A stretch of DNA of 5,933 bases, taken from positions 1 to 5,933 of the forward strand of contig JANJUA010000219.1 in the NCBI GenBank assembly GCA_024710825.1, given 5' to 3'. This document shows, in pieces, positions 1-5,933 of this stretch (position 1 is its first letter; the number at the start of each line of letters is the position of its first letter). The stretch comes from Solirubrobacteraceae bacterium. Lineage in GTDB: Bacteria > Actinomycetota > Thermoleophilia > Solirubrobacterales > Solirubrobacteraceae. Position numbers and translations under genes: made by a program. The notes below the pieces were generated by a model. That model did not search any database and was not told the DNA's origin. It saw only the letters and a list, made by a program, of their open reading frames with translations.

Positions 1-503
1 TGCTTGCGGGGCTCGGAGACCGCTGGCTGCGCCTCGTCGCGCCTGACCGGGAGGTGCTGCTCGACTGGACCAGCGGGCGCGTGCGCACCGACCTGCGCGC
101 CGGCCCGCGCAAGGTGCTCGACCTCTCGACGAAGTCCGCCAAGCGCCGCCTGTGCAGGCCGCTGCGGACGCCGGAGCCCGGCGCCGCCTACCGGCCGCCG
201 TACCTGCTGACCCGGGTGTCGAACGGCGACGTGACGCTCCGCCGCTGCGGCTCCGAGGAGACGACCGTGCTGACGCGCGACGACGACGCTCCGTTCGTGC
301 TCTCCGCGCGCTTCGCGGCGTGGGCGCAGGGCGCGACGGTTCGCGTCCGCGACCACTCCTCGGAGCGGACGCTGCGTTGGCGCACGCCGCTCGGCGCGCC
401 CGTCACGGCGCTGCGGGCGACCGACCGGCGCGTGTTCGTCGAGGTCGCCCCGACGGTTGCCGGCGGGCCGCCGACGACCTACGTGCTCGAGCCGCGGGCC
501 TGA
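1..503 (+). CDS. 3' end of an unrecognised protein, possibly beta-propeller-like (partial)
   Basis: The reading frame is open from the window edge (first full codon at position 3) to TGA at 501-503, giving the last 166 residues or so of a longer protein. I do not recognise the family. The visible part has repeating short beta-strand patterns with turn residues, such as DRWLRLVAPDREVLLDW, FAAWAQGATVRVRD and RRVFVEVAP. These resemble blades of a WD40/TolB/PQQ-like propeller, but no signature motif confirms this. It has two cysteines (in RLCRPLR and RRCGSEE), which could form a disulfide if the protein is exported. The N-terminus, and so any signal peptide, lies outside the window. No membrane segment is visible. 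The gene converges on selO with an 11-nt gap, and a hairpin spans both stops. That the frame is coding is fairly secure from its GC-rich third positions and clean end. The fold is inference. Confidence 0.6.
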   Translation, partial: LAGLGDRWLRLVAPDREVLLDWTSGRVRTDLRAGPRKVLDLSTKSAKRRLCRPLRTPEPGAAYRPPYLLTRVSNGDVTLRRCGSEETTVLTRDDDAPFVLSARFAAWAQGATVRVRDHSSERTLRWRTPLGAPVTALRATDRRVFVEVAPTVAGGPPTTYVLEPRA

Positions 504-519
504 GCGCGCAGCGCTCAGG
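499..519. terminator. Candidate bidirectional terminator hairpin containing both stop codons
   Basis: Positions 499-507 (CCTGAGCGC) and 511-519 (GCGCTCAGG) form a perfect 9-bp inverted repeat around a 3-nt loop (GCA). A G-U pair at 498/520 could extend it. The left arm contains the TGA of the upstream + strand gene, and the right arm contains the reverse complement of the selO TGA. Because it is symmetric, the same hairpin would form in both convergent transcripts. No U-tract follows on either side, so it would be the I-shaped type often proposed for high-GC actinobacteria, or simply a 3'-end stabiliser. The repeat is directly visible; termination is inferred. Confidence 0.55.
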
Positions 520-1996
520 TGCCGCAGAAGGTGCGGTACGGGCCGAAGTCGGCGGGCGGGCCCTCGGCGTAGGCCTCGAGGCCCGGGCGCTCGTCGAACG
601 GGCGGGCGAGGACGTCGAGCAGCGTGTGCAGCGGCTCGAGGTCGCCGGCGGTCGCGGCGGCGAGCGCCTCCTCGACGAGGTGGTTGCGCGGGATGTAGAG
701 CGGGTTGGAGCGGTCCATCGCGTCCGCGACCGCGTGCGGGTCACGCCCCTGGGCGGCGAGCTCCGCCGTCCAGCGCTCGGCCCAGGCGTCGAACGGCGCA
801 GGATCGGCGAACAGCGAGCGCGTGGGGGCGCTGTCGCCGCGCACCGCCGCCGACAGCGCCCGCAGCGCCGCCGTGTAGTCGACGCGCTGGGTCTGCATCA
901 GCGCCAGCAGGTCGACCATGAGCGGCCGATCGTCCTCCGCGTCGCCGCTGAGCCCGAGCTTGGCCTGCATGCCGGGGTTCCAGTGGGCGTCGAAGCGCGC
1001 GGGGAACGACGTCAGCACCTCGGTCGCCGCCGCGATCGCGGCGTCAGCGTCGTCGTCGAGCAGCGGGAGCAGCGTCTCGGCGAAGCGGGCGAGGTTCCAC
1101 TGCGCGATGAGCGGCTGGTTGCCGTAGGCGTAGCGCCCGCCGTGGTCGATCGAGCTGAACACGGCCCCGGTGTCGTAGGCGTCCAGGAAAGCGCACGGGC
1201 CGTAGTCGATCGTCTCGCCGGAGATCGTCATGTTGTCGGTGTTCATCACGCCGTGGACGAACCCGACGAGCATCCATCGGGCCAGCAGCGCCGCCTGCGC
1301 CTCGACGACCGCCTCGTAGAGCGCCAGGTACGGGGCCTCCGCGTCGCGCGCGGCGGGGTGGTGGCGGTCGATGGCGTAGTCGGCCAGACGCCGCAGCAGC
1401 TCGGGATCGCCCTGCGCCGCCGCGTACTGGAACGTGCCGACGCGCAGGTGGCTCGCCGCGACGCGGGCCAGCACGGCGCCGGGCAGCAGCGTCTCGCGGG
1501 CGACCCGCTCGCCGGTGGCCACGACGGCGAGCGCGCGGGTGGTGGGGATGCCGAGCGCGTGCATCGCCTCGGAGACGACGTGCTCGCGCAGCATCGGGCC
1601 GACGGCCGCCTTGCCGTCCGCGCCGCGCGCGAAGGGCGTGCGGCCCGAGCCCTTGAGGTGCACGTCGCGCCGCCGACCCTCGGCGTCGACGAGCTCGCCG
1701 AGCAGCAGCGCCCGCCCGTCGCCGAGCCGGGGCGAGTAGCCGCCGAACTGGTGGCCCGCATACGCCTGGGCCAGCGGCGTCGAGCCCTCCGGAGCCTGGT
1801 TGCCGACGAGCACGGCGACGCCCTCGGGCGTGCGCAGCGCCCCTGGATCCAGCCCGAGCTCGGCGGCCAGCGGCTCGTTGAGCGTGAGCAGCCGCGGCTC
1901 AGGGGCGGTGGCCGCCCGCCACGGCTCGTAGAGACCGACGAGCTCGCGCGCATAGGTGTCCTCGAAGGCGAACAGCGGCTTGGAGGCGACGCCCAT
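515..1996 (-). CDS. selO: Protein adenylyltransferase SelO (YdiU/UPF0061 family)
   Basis: This 493-residue protein is full length for the family (E. coli YdiU is about 480). SelO has a protein-kinase fold but binds ATP flipped and transfers AMP to Ser, Thr or Tyr of target proteins; it is linked to redox homeostasis. Visible landmarks are: N-terminal [11 protein letters not shown] (40-50); [17 protein letters not shown] (80-96); the nucleotide-binding lysine K115 in [13 protein letters not shown]; its glutamate partner E138 in MLREHVVSE; the catalytic loop [14 protein letters not shown] with D254 and N255; and the metal-binding DYG (D264-G266, equivalent to DFG). The spacing matches the catalytic residues known from Pseudomonas SelO, offset by two. 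The only cysteines are C268, just after DYG, and C491 in the terminal FCGT, where many eukaryotic SelO proteins carry selenocysteine. The ATG at 1996 fits the family N-terminus. The frame stays open upstream, but that extension is antisense to dxr and unlike SelO. It is divergent from dxr, probably a single-gene transcript. Confidence 0.95.
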   Translation of the reverse strand: MGVASKPLFAFEDTYARELVGLYEPWRAATAPEPRLLTLNEPLAAELGLDPGALRTPEGVAVLVGNQAPEGSTPLAQAYAGHQFGGYSPRLGDGRALLLGELVDAEGRRRDVHLKGSGRTPFARGADGKAAVGPMLREHVVSEAMHALGIPTTRALAVVATGERVARETLLPGAVLARVAASHLRVGTFQYAAAQGDPELLRRLADYAIDRHHPAARDAEAPYLALYEAVVEAQAALLARWMLVGFVHGVMNTDNMTISGETIDYGPCAFLDAYDTGAVFSSIDHGGRYAYGNQPLIAQWNLARFAETLLPLLDDDADAAIAAATEVLTSFPARFDAHWNPGMQAKLGLSGDAEDDRPLMVDLLALMQTQRVDYTAALRALSAAVRGDSAPTRSLFADPAPFDAWAERWTAELAAQGRDPHAVADAMDRSNPLYIPRNHLVEEALAAATAGDLEPLHTLLDVLARPFDERPGLEAYAEGPPADFGPYRTFCGT

Positions 1997-2002
1997 GCCC
2001 TC

Positions 2003-2008
2003 AGGGTA
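2003..2008 (-). promoter_or_regulatory. Candidate -10 element of the selO promoter
   Basis: Read on the - strand, TACCCT (a TAnnnT actinobacterial -10 type) ends 6 nt before the selO ATG and is preceded by TTTTCC, a rare T-run in this GC-rich DNA. If used, transcription would start at or next to the ATG, giving a leaderless mRNA. That would fit the lack of a well-spaced Shine-Dalgarno sequence: GAGGG abuts the ATG too closely. No recognisable -35 is seen at 16-18 nt. The same 10-mer, CCTACCCTGA, precedes dxr in mirror orientation. Inference from motif and position only. Confidence 0.35.
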
Positions 2009-2050
2009 GGAAAACCGGAAGGGCCTTTGCGACGTGCGCCGGATCGCCCC

Positions 2051-2094
2051 GCGCGGCGACGCGAACGCCACAGGGCGATACGGCGTCGCCGCGC
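2051..2094. repeat. Perfect 12-nt inverted repeat in the selO-dxr divergent region
   Basis: GCGCGGCGACGC at 2051-2062 is the exact reverse complement of GCGTCGCCGCGC at 2083-2094, with a 20-nt spacer. The arm centres are 32 bp apart, about three helical turns, so both arms would face the same side of the DNA, as in a spaced operator. A second 7-nt inverted pair, ATCGCCC (2043-2049) and GGGCGAT (2073-2079), interleaves with the first. The right arm ends just upstream of the dxr -10 candidate. The repeats are directly visible. An operator role is inferred, and GC-rich composition makes chance matches more likely than usual. Confidence 0.4.
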
Positions 2095-2097
2095 CCC

Positions 2098-2103
2098 TAC
2101 CCT
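2098..2103 (+). promoter_or_regulatory. Candidate -10 element of the dxr-rseP promoter
   Basis: TACCCT fits the TAnnnT -10 pattern and ends 11 nt before the dxr ATG, so transcription would start only a few bases before the start codon. That agrees with the lack of any Shine-Dalgarno sequence between the motif and the ATG. No TTGAC-like -35 is found at 16-18 nt spacing. The hexamer lies within CCTACCCTGA (2096-2105), which also occurs inverted in front of selO. Motif-based inference only. Confidence 0.35.
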
Positions 2104-2114
2104 GATCGGCACGC

Positions 2115-3275
2115 ATGTCGCGCCGCCTGCTCATCCTCGGCTCCACCGGCTCGATCGGCACGCAGGCGCTCGACATCGTCGAGCGCAGCGACGAACTCGA
2201 GCTGGTCGGCCTGTCCGCCGAGCGCTCCTGGGAGCCGCTCGTCGAGCAGGCGACGCGGTTCGGCGTCGACCGCATCGCGGTCGTCGACCCGGACGCCGCC
2301 GCCCGCGCCGGCGAGGCGTGGACCGGCGGCGAGGTGCTCGTCGGCGCGCAGGGGCTCGTCGAGCTCGTCGTCTCGTCGGGCGCCGACCTCGTCCTCAACG
2401 CGCTCGTCGGCAGCGCCGGCCTCGGGCCGACGGTCGCCACGCTCGGCGAGGGAATCGACCTCGCGCTGGCCAACAAGGAGTCGCTCGTCGTCGGCGGGGA
2501 GCTCGTCACCGCGCTGGCCGAGGCGACGGGCGCGCAGCTCGTGCCGGTCGACTCCGAGCACACGGCGCTGCACCAGCTCATGGCGGGGCTGCCGGTCGGC
2601 GCCGTCGAGCGGCTCGTGGTCACCGCCAGCGGCGGCCCCTTCCGCGGACGCACCCGCGCGCAGCTCGCGGACGTCACCGTGCAGGAGGCGCTCGCCCACC
2701 CGACCTGGGCGATGGGCGGCAAGATCACGATCGACTCCGCCACCCTGATGAACAAGGGCCTCGAGGTCATGGAGGCCCATCACCTCTTCGGCACCCCGTA
2801 CGACCGCATCGACGTGGTCGTGCATCCGCAGTCGATCGTGCACGGGCTCGTGGATCTCGTCGACGGGGCATCGCTCGCGCATCTCGGCCATCCCGACATG
2901 CGGATCGCGATCGCCTACGCGCTGCACCACCCCGACCTGGAGCCCGTGCCCGCGCGCCGCCTGCGCCTCGAGGAGGTGGGCGCGCTGACCTTCGAGCCGG
3001 TCGACCTCGACGCCTTCCCCTGCCTCCGACTGGCGCGCGAGGCCGCCGTCGCGGGCGGCACCGCGCCCTGCGTGCTCAACGCCGCCAACGAGGTGGCCGT
3101 CCACGCCTTCCTCCGGGGGCGGCTGCCGTTCCTCGGCATCCCCGCGGTGATCGAGGAGACGCTCGGCGAGCTGGGCCCCCAGCCGGTGCGCGCGTTCGAG
3201 TCGCTCTACGAGGCCGATCGGGAGGCCCGTCGCCTGTCCGCCGGCCACGTGGAGGAGCGGGCGGCCGCCGCATGA
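2115..3275 (+). CDS. dxr: 1-deoxy-D-xylulose 5-phosphate reductoisomerase (DXR/IspC)
   Basis: This cytoplasmic enzyme converts DXP to 2-C-methyl-D-erythritol 4-phosphate with NADPH and a divalent metal, the first committed step of the MEP isoprenoid pathway. The 386-residue length is usual. The N-terminal Rossmann domain has GSTGSIG (9-15), followed by ALANKESLV (117-125). Metal ligands D146 and E148 lie in [11 protein letters not shown], and E217 in [15 protein letters not shown]. Substrate and fosmidomycin contacts known from E. coli DXR are all present at a constant offset: S172 (ASGGPFR), H195 and W198 (HPTWAMGGK), S208, N213 and K214. [10 protein letters not shown] (237-246) and the C-terminal LNAANEVAV (321-329) complete the family pattern. 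ATG 2115 is the only reasonable start, because an in-frame TGA lies at 2103-2105 and the GSTGSIG motif is close to the N-terminus. No Shine-Dalgarno sequence is visible, suggesting leaderless or short-leader translation. Its stop overlaps the rseP start. The protein looks fully active and should be fosmidomycin-sensitive if the drug enters the cell. Confidence 0.98.
   Translation: MSRRLLILGSTGSIGTQALDIVERSDELELVGLSAERSWEPLVEQATRFGVDRIAVVDPDAAARAGEAWTGGEVLVGAQGLVELVVSSGADLVLNALVGSAGLGPTVATLGEGIDLALANKESLVVGGELVTALAEATGAQLVPVDSEHTALHQLMAGLPVGAVERLVVTASGGPFRGRTRAQLADVTVQEALAHPTWAMGGKITIDSATLMNKGLEVMEAHHLFGTPYDRIDVVVHPQSIVHGLVDLVDGASLAHLGHPDMRIAIAYALHHPDLEPVPARRLRLEEVGALTFEPVDLDAFPCLRLAREAAVAGGTAPCVLNAANEVAVHAFLRGRLPFLGIPAVIEETLGELGPQPVRAFESLYEADREARRLSAGHVEERAAAA
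3251..3257 (+). promoter_or_regulatory. Likely ribosome binding site of rseP inside the dxr 3' end
   Basis: GGAGGAG lies within the last codons of dxr, 14 nt before the rseP ATG at 3272. The spacing is longer than ideal, but with the ATGA stop-start overlap, ribosomes finishing dxr probably reinitiate on rseP. It is the only strong purine-rich site near this start. Confidence 0.45.
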
Positions 3276-4348
3276 GCTGGATCCTGGCGTTCCTCGGCTT
3301 CGCCGCGCTCATCGTCATGCACGAGCTCGGCCACTTCTTCGCGGCCAAGGCCGTCGGCATGCGCGTGGAGAGGTTCTCGCTGTTCTTCGGGCCGATGCTG
3401 GCGAAGTTCCAGCGCGGCGAGACGACCTACGGCGTCGGCCCGATCCCCCTCGGGGGCTACGTGAAGATCAGCGGGATGAACCCGCACGAGGAGATCGCGC
3501 CGGAGCACGCGCACCGCGCGTACTACCGGCAGCCCGTGTGGAAGCGCATCGTGGTGATCGCGGCCGGGCCGTTCGTGAACATCGTGATCGCGTTCGTGCT
3601 GATCTGGGGGCTGCTGGCCTTCCGCGGCCCGGCCTCGGACACCACCCGCGCCGTCGGGGAGGTGGAGCGCAACACGCCGGCGGACGGCGTGCTCCAGCGC
3701 GGCGACACGATCCTCGCCGTCGACGGCATCACGGACCCGGACGCGCTGGCGCTCCAGGTCGCCGAGCACACGTGCGAGGGCGAGCCGACCGCGAACTGCC
3801 GCGCGACGAGCCCCGCGGTGTTCCGGATCGAACGGGACGGACGGGTCAAGACGGTCGAGATCACGCCGATCTACGACCCGATGGTCGAACGCACCCGCGT
3901 CGGCTTCGCCTTCGAGCCGACCTACGACCCGATGCCGGTCGGCGAGGCCGCGGTCTCTTCGATCGAGAGCATGTGGCGCGTCACGACGCTCACCGCCGAG
4001 GCGATCGTGAGGATCTTCTACGACCCGGAGGCGCGCGAGCAGGTCTCCGGCGTGGTCGGCTCCTACGACCGCACGCGGGCCACCTTCGAGCTGTCGACCG
4101 ACCGGGCGATCGAGATCCTCGCGCTGATCTCGCTGTCGCTGGCCGTCATCAACCTGTTCCCGTTCCTGCCCCTCGACGGGGGCCACATCTTCTGGGCGGT
4201 GGCCGAGAAGCTGCGCGGCCGGGCGATCCCGTTCGCGGTCATGGAGCGGGCCGGGATCGTCGGCTTCGGGCTCGTGGCGATCCTCTTCCTCATAGGGCTG
4301 ACGAACGACATCGGGAGGCTGACGAGCGAAGGCTTCCAGGGGCGGTAG
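3272..4348 (+). CDS. rseP: RseP/Rip1-type site-2 intramembrane zinc metalloprotease (M50)
   Basis: A 358-residue membrane protease that cuts membrane-embedded substrates, in relatives mainly anti-sigma factors during regulated intramembrane proteolysis. TM1 (about 3-20) carries the zinc site HELGH (H17, E18, H21). GVGPIPLGGYVKISGM (54-69) is the membrane-associated beta-loop. TM2 (about 92-116) contains AAGPFVNI. One extracytoplasmic PDZ domain follows (about 124-202, with LQRGDTILAVDG). TM3 (about 279-300) leads into NLFPFLPLDGG with the third zinc ligand D302, and TM4 is at about 327-344. One PDZ domain and this short length match actinobacterial or Gram-positive forms rather than the 450-residue, two-PDZ E. 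coli RseP. The PDZ domain carries an insert with two cysteines, C168 and C176. ATG 3272 overlaps the dxr stop (ATGA), so the genes are translationally coupled. A dxr-site-2-protease pair is common in bacteria. Its substrate cannot be told from this window, since no sigma or anti-sigma gene is present. Confidence 0.95.
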   Translation: MSWILAFLGFAALIVMHELGHFFAAKAVGMRVERFSLFFGPMLAKFQRGETTYGVGPIPLGGYVKISGMNPHEEIAPEHAHRAYYRQPVWKRIVVIAAGPFVNIVIAFVLIWGLLAFRGPASDTTRAVGEVERNTPADGVLQRGDTILAVDGITDPDALALQVAEHTCEGEPTANCRATSPAVFRIERDGRVKTVEITPIYDPMVERTRVGFAFEPTYDPMPVGEAAVSSIESMWRVTTLTAEAIVRIFYDPEAREQVSGVVGSYDRTRATFELSTDRAIEILALISLSLAVINLFPFLPLDGGHIFWAVAEKLRGRAIPFAVMERAGIVGFGLVAILFLIGLTNDIGRLTSEGFQGR

Positions 4349-4378
4349 CCTCCCGGCCTCCACCGGAGGAGACAGGAG
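4349..4378 (+). promoter_or_regulatory. Spacer before the acyl-CoA synthetase: hairpin plus two Shine-Dalgarno sites
   Basis: Two Shine-Dalgarno candidates precede the ATG at 4384: AGGAG at 4374-4378 with ideal 5-nt spacing, and a stronger GGAGGAG at 4365-4371 with 12-nt spacing. The first probably decides the start. CCTCC (4349-4353) plus GG (4355-4356) can pair with CCGGAGG (4363-4369), leaving a 1-nt bulge and the 6-nt loop CCTCCA. An alternative 5-bp stem pairs CCTCC at 4357-4361 with GGAGG at 4365-4369. Either fold hides the upstream site but leaves AGGAG free. There is no U-tract, so I do not call a terminator. The sites are visible; any regulation is inferred. Confidence 0.4.
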
Positions 4379-4383
4379 CCCCA

Positions 4384-5933
4384 ATGGAGTCCACCACCGC
4401 CCCCCGCCGGCCTCGCGCGCTTGACGCCGCGACCGTCCCCGCCGCCTTTCGCCTGACCGTCGAGGACAAGCCCGACGAGATCGCCGTACGCACCCAGGCG
4501 GGCGCGATCGAGTGGACGTGGGCCGAGCTGCGCGACCGGGTCGACGCGCTCGCCGCCGGGCTGGCGAAGCTGGGGGTGCGGCCGGGCGACGGCGTCGCGC
4601 TGCTGCTGTCGAACCGGCCCGAGTTCCATCAGGCCGACCTGGCGGCGATGACCCTGGGGGCGACCCCGTTCTCGGTCTACAACACCTACGCGCCCGAGCA
4701 GATCCGGTACGTCGTCTCCGACGCGGAGGCGACGGTCCTCGTCGCCGAGCAGGCGCTGCTGGCGGGCGCGCTCGCCGCCCGGTCCGAGCTGCCGCAGCTG
4801 CGCCACGTCATCGTCGTCGACGGCGAGGCTCCCGAGGGCTGCCTCGCGCTCGCCGACGTCATGGCCGACGGCGACCCGGACTTCGACCCCGAGACGTCGA
4901 TCGCCGCGCTGGACCCGGAGGGCCTCGTCACCCTCATCTACACGTCGGGAACGACCGGCCCGCCCAAGGGCGTGCAGCTCTGCCACCGCAACGTCATGGC
5001 GACGGTCCGCACGGTGACCTCGGTGATCGAGTTCCCGCCCGACGGCCGCGTCATCTCGTGGCTGCCCGCCGCGCACATCGCCGAGCGCAGCGCGCACCAC
5101 TACCTGCCGATCGCCTTCGGCCTGCAGGTCACCTGCTGTCACGAGCCCCGCCAGATCATCGCCTACCTGCCCGAGGTCCGCCCGTCGTGGTTCTTCGCCG
5201 TGCCGAGGATCTGGGAGAAGCTCAGGGCCGGCCTGGAGGCGATGGTCGCCGGTCTGCCCGACGAGCAGCGCGAGCCGTGGCGGGAGGGCCATGCGGCGGC
5301 GCTGCGCAAGGTGCGCCTCGAGCAGGCGGGCGAGCCGGTCCCGGCCGAGCTCGCCGAGGCGGTCGCGCGCGGCGACGAGCAGATCTTCGCGCCGCTGCGC
5401 GTCCAGCTCGGCTTCGACCAGGCGCTGGCGATCAACGTCGGCGCGGCGCCGACACCGGTAGAGGTGCTCGAGTTCTTCCACGCCCTGGGGATCCCCGTCG
5501 GCGAGCTGTGGGGCATGTCCGAGACCACCGGCGCGGGCTGCGTGAACCCGCCGGGCCGCATCAAGATCGGCACGGTCGGGCCGCCGACCGCCGGCGTCGA
5601 GGTCCGCCTGGCCGACGATGGCGAGCTGCTCATGCGCGGCGAGATGGTGATGCTCGGCTACCGCAACATGCCCGAGGAGACCGCCGCGGCGCTCGACGCC
5701 GACGGCTGGCTGCACACGGGCGACATCGCCACGATCGACGAGGACGGCTACGTCAGCATCGTCGACCGCAAGAAGGAGATAATCATCAACGCGGCCGGCA
5801 AGAACATGTCGCCGGCGAACATCGAGGCGCGCGTCAAGTCCGCCTCGCCCCTCATCGGCCAGGCGGCCGTGATCGGCGACCGGCGGCCGTACGTCACCGC
5901 GCTGATCGTGCTCGACGCCGACTTCGCCCCGGC
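4384..5933 (+). CDS. Long-chain acyl-CoA synthetase (AMP-forming), C-terminus cut by the window edge
   Basis: The frame gives 516 residues from ATG 4384 with no stop before the window ends; relatives have about 600, so roughly the last 80-90 are missing. It belongs to the adenylate-forming superfamily: it activates a fatty acid with ATP to acyl-AMP, then transfers it to CoA for beta-oxidation or lipid synthesis. Visible motifs are: the P-loop YTSGTTGPPKGV (186-197); FFAVPRIWEKL (270-280), the gate motif of long-chain enzymes; a charged helical insert (about 282-340) ending in FAPLRVQLGFDQA; GAAPTPVEVLEFFHALGIP; the adenine-binding WGMSETTG (376-383); GWLHTGD (441-447) with ribose-binding D447; and the hinge DRKKE (461-465). 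The insert and GMSE motif point to the FAA1/FadD15/bubblegum branch (long or very long chains) rather than acetyl-CoA synthetase. The catalytic C-terminal lysine lies beyond the window. It begins 35 nt after rseP with a good Shine-Dalgarno sequence and probably shares its transcript. The precise substrate is unknown. Confidence 0.92.
   Translation, partial: MESTTAPRRPRALDAATVPAAFRLTVEDKPDEIAVRTQAGAIEWTWAELRDRVDALAAGLAKLGVRPGDGVALLLSNRPEFHQADLAAMTLGATPFSVYNTYAPEQIRYVVSDAEATVLVAEQALLAGALAARSELPQLRHVIVVDGEAPEGCLALADVMADGDPDFDPETSIAALDPEGLVTLIYTSGTTGPPKGVQLCHRNVMATVRTVTSVIEFPPDGRVISWLPAAHIAERSAHHYLPIAFGLQVTCCHEPRQIIAYLPEVRPSWFFAVPRIWEKLRAGLEAMVAGLPDEQREPWREGHAAALRKVRLEQAGEPVPAELAEAVARGDEQIFAPLRVQLGFDQALAINVGAAPTPVEVLEFFHALGIPVGELWGMSETTGAGCVNPPGRIKIGTVGPPTAGVEVRLADDGELLMRGEMVMLGYRNMPEETAAALDADGWLHTGDIATIDEDGYVSIVDRKKEIIINAAGKNMSPANIEARVKSASPLIGQAAVIGDRRPYVTALIVLDADFAP

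Noticed and set aside
457..921. Small + strand open frames across the selO region (also 918-1127 and 1434-1739)
   Set aside because: They are antisense to conserved SelO sequence and mostly Arg/Ala/Pro/Ser-rich, with no recognisable domain or ribosome binding site.
1027..1066. GTCGTC-type short repeat tract inside selO
   Set aside because: It encodes the acidic stretch [13 protein letters not shown] of SelO. Codon choice for Asp and Ala in GC-rich DNA explains it.
1997..2770. N-terminal extension of selO by about 258 codons on the - strand
   Set aside because: The extension lies antisense to dxr, is Ser/Thr/Arg-rich and matches nothing in SelO. The family N-terminus begins at the ATG at 1996.
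2097..3248. Long - strand open frame (383 codons) antisense to dxr
   Set aside because: The translation is Arg/Glu/Asp/Gly-rich and repetitive. The opposite strand encodes a complete DXR with every active-site residue.
152..4348. A single open frame of 1398 codons on the + strand running through selO and dxr into rseP
   Set aside because: Only the last 358 codons look like protein. The rest is Arg/Ala/Gly-rich low-complexity translation antisense to selO and out of frame with dxr, as expected where GC-rich DNA has few stops. rseP has its own start at 3272 with the HELGH segment right after it.
3206..5715. Long overlapping - strand open frames antisense to rseP and the acyl-CoA synthetase (3206-4384 and 4063-5715)
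   Set aside because: Both mirror well-supported genes on the + strand and have the low-complexity Arg/Asp/His composition of antisense GC-rich frames.

Overview
The window is very GC-rich, with G or C at most third codon positions. It reads as ordinary chromosome from a high-GC bacterium. An Actinobacteriota origin is most likely: dxr is followed directly by a single-PDZ site-2 protease with an NLFPFLPLDGG motif, spacer hairpins lack U-tracts, and start sites look nearly leaderless. The mix of genes would suit Thermoleophilia (Solirubrobacterales), but that narrower placement is a guess. I see no mobile element, CRISPR array, tRNA, rRNA or phage gene.

Layout: (1) Positions 1-503, + strand: the 3' end of an unrecognised gene whose product looks like beta-propeller blades. 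(2) Positions 515-1996, - strand: selO, a complete pseudokinase-fold protein AMPylase. It converges on gene 1 with an 11-nt gap, and one perfect hairpin spans both stop codons. (3) Positions 1997-2114: a 118-nt divergent promoter region. It has a -10-like hexamer in front of each gene, both inside one inverted 10-mer, plus a perfect 12-nt inverted repeat. (4) Positions 2115-3275, + strand: dxr, the committed step of the MEP isoprenoid pathway. (5) Positions 3272-4348, + strand: an RseP/Rip1-type intramembrane protease overlapping dxr by ATGA. (6) Position 4384 to the window end, + strand: a long-chain acyl-CoA synthetase lacking only its C-terminal tail.

dxr and rseP are almost certainly co-transcribed and translationally coupled. 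The acyl-CoA synthetase follows after 35 nt and probably belongs to the same transcript. It sits where ispG often lies in actinobacteria. The shared theme is envelope and lipid supply: isoprenoid precursors, membrane-stress proteolysis and acyl activation. SelO is divergent and may share regulation with dxr through the common promoter region.

I found no convincing new biological system. The points worth a second look are the symmetric stop-codon hairpin, the mirrored promoter with its inverted repeat, the two-cysteine arrangement in SelO, and a cysteine-bearing insert in the protease PDZ domain.
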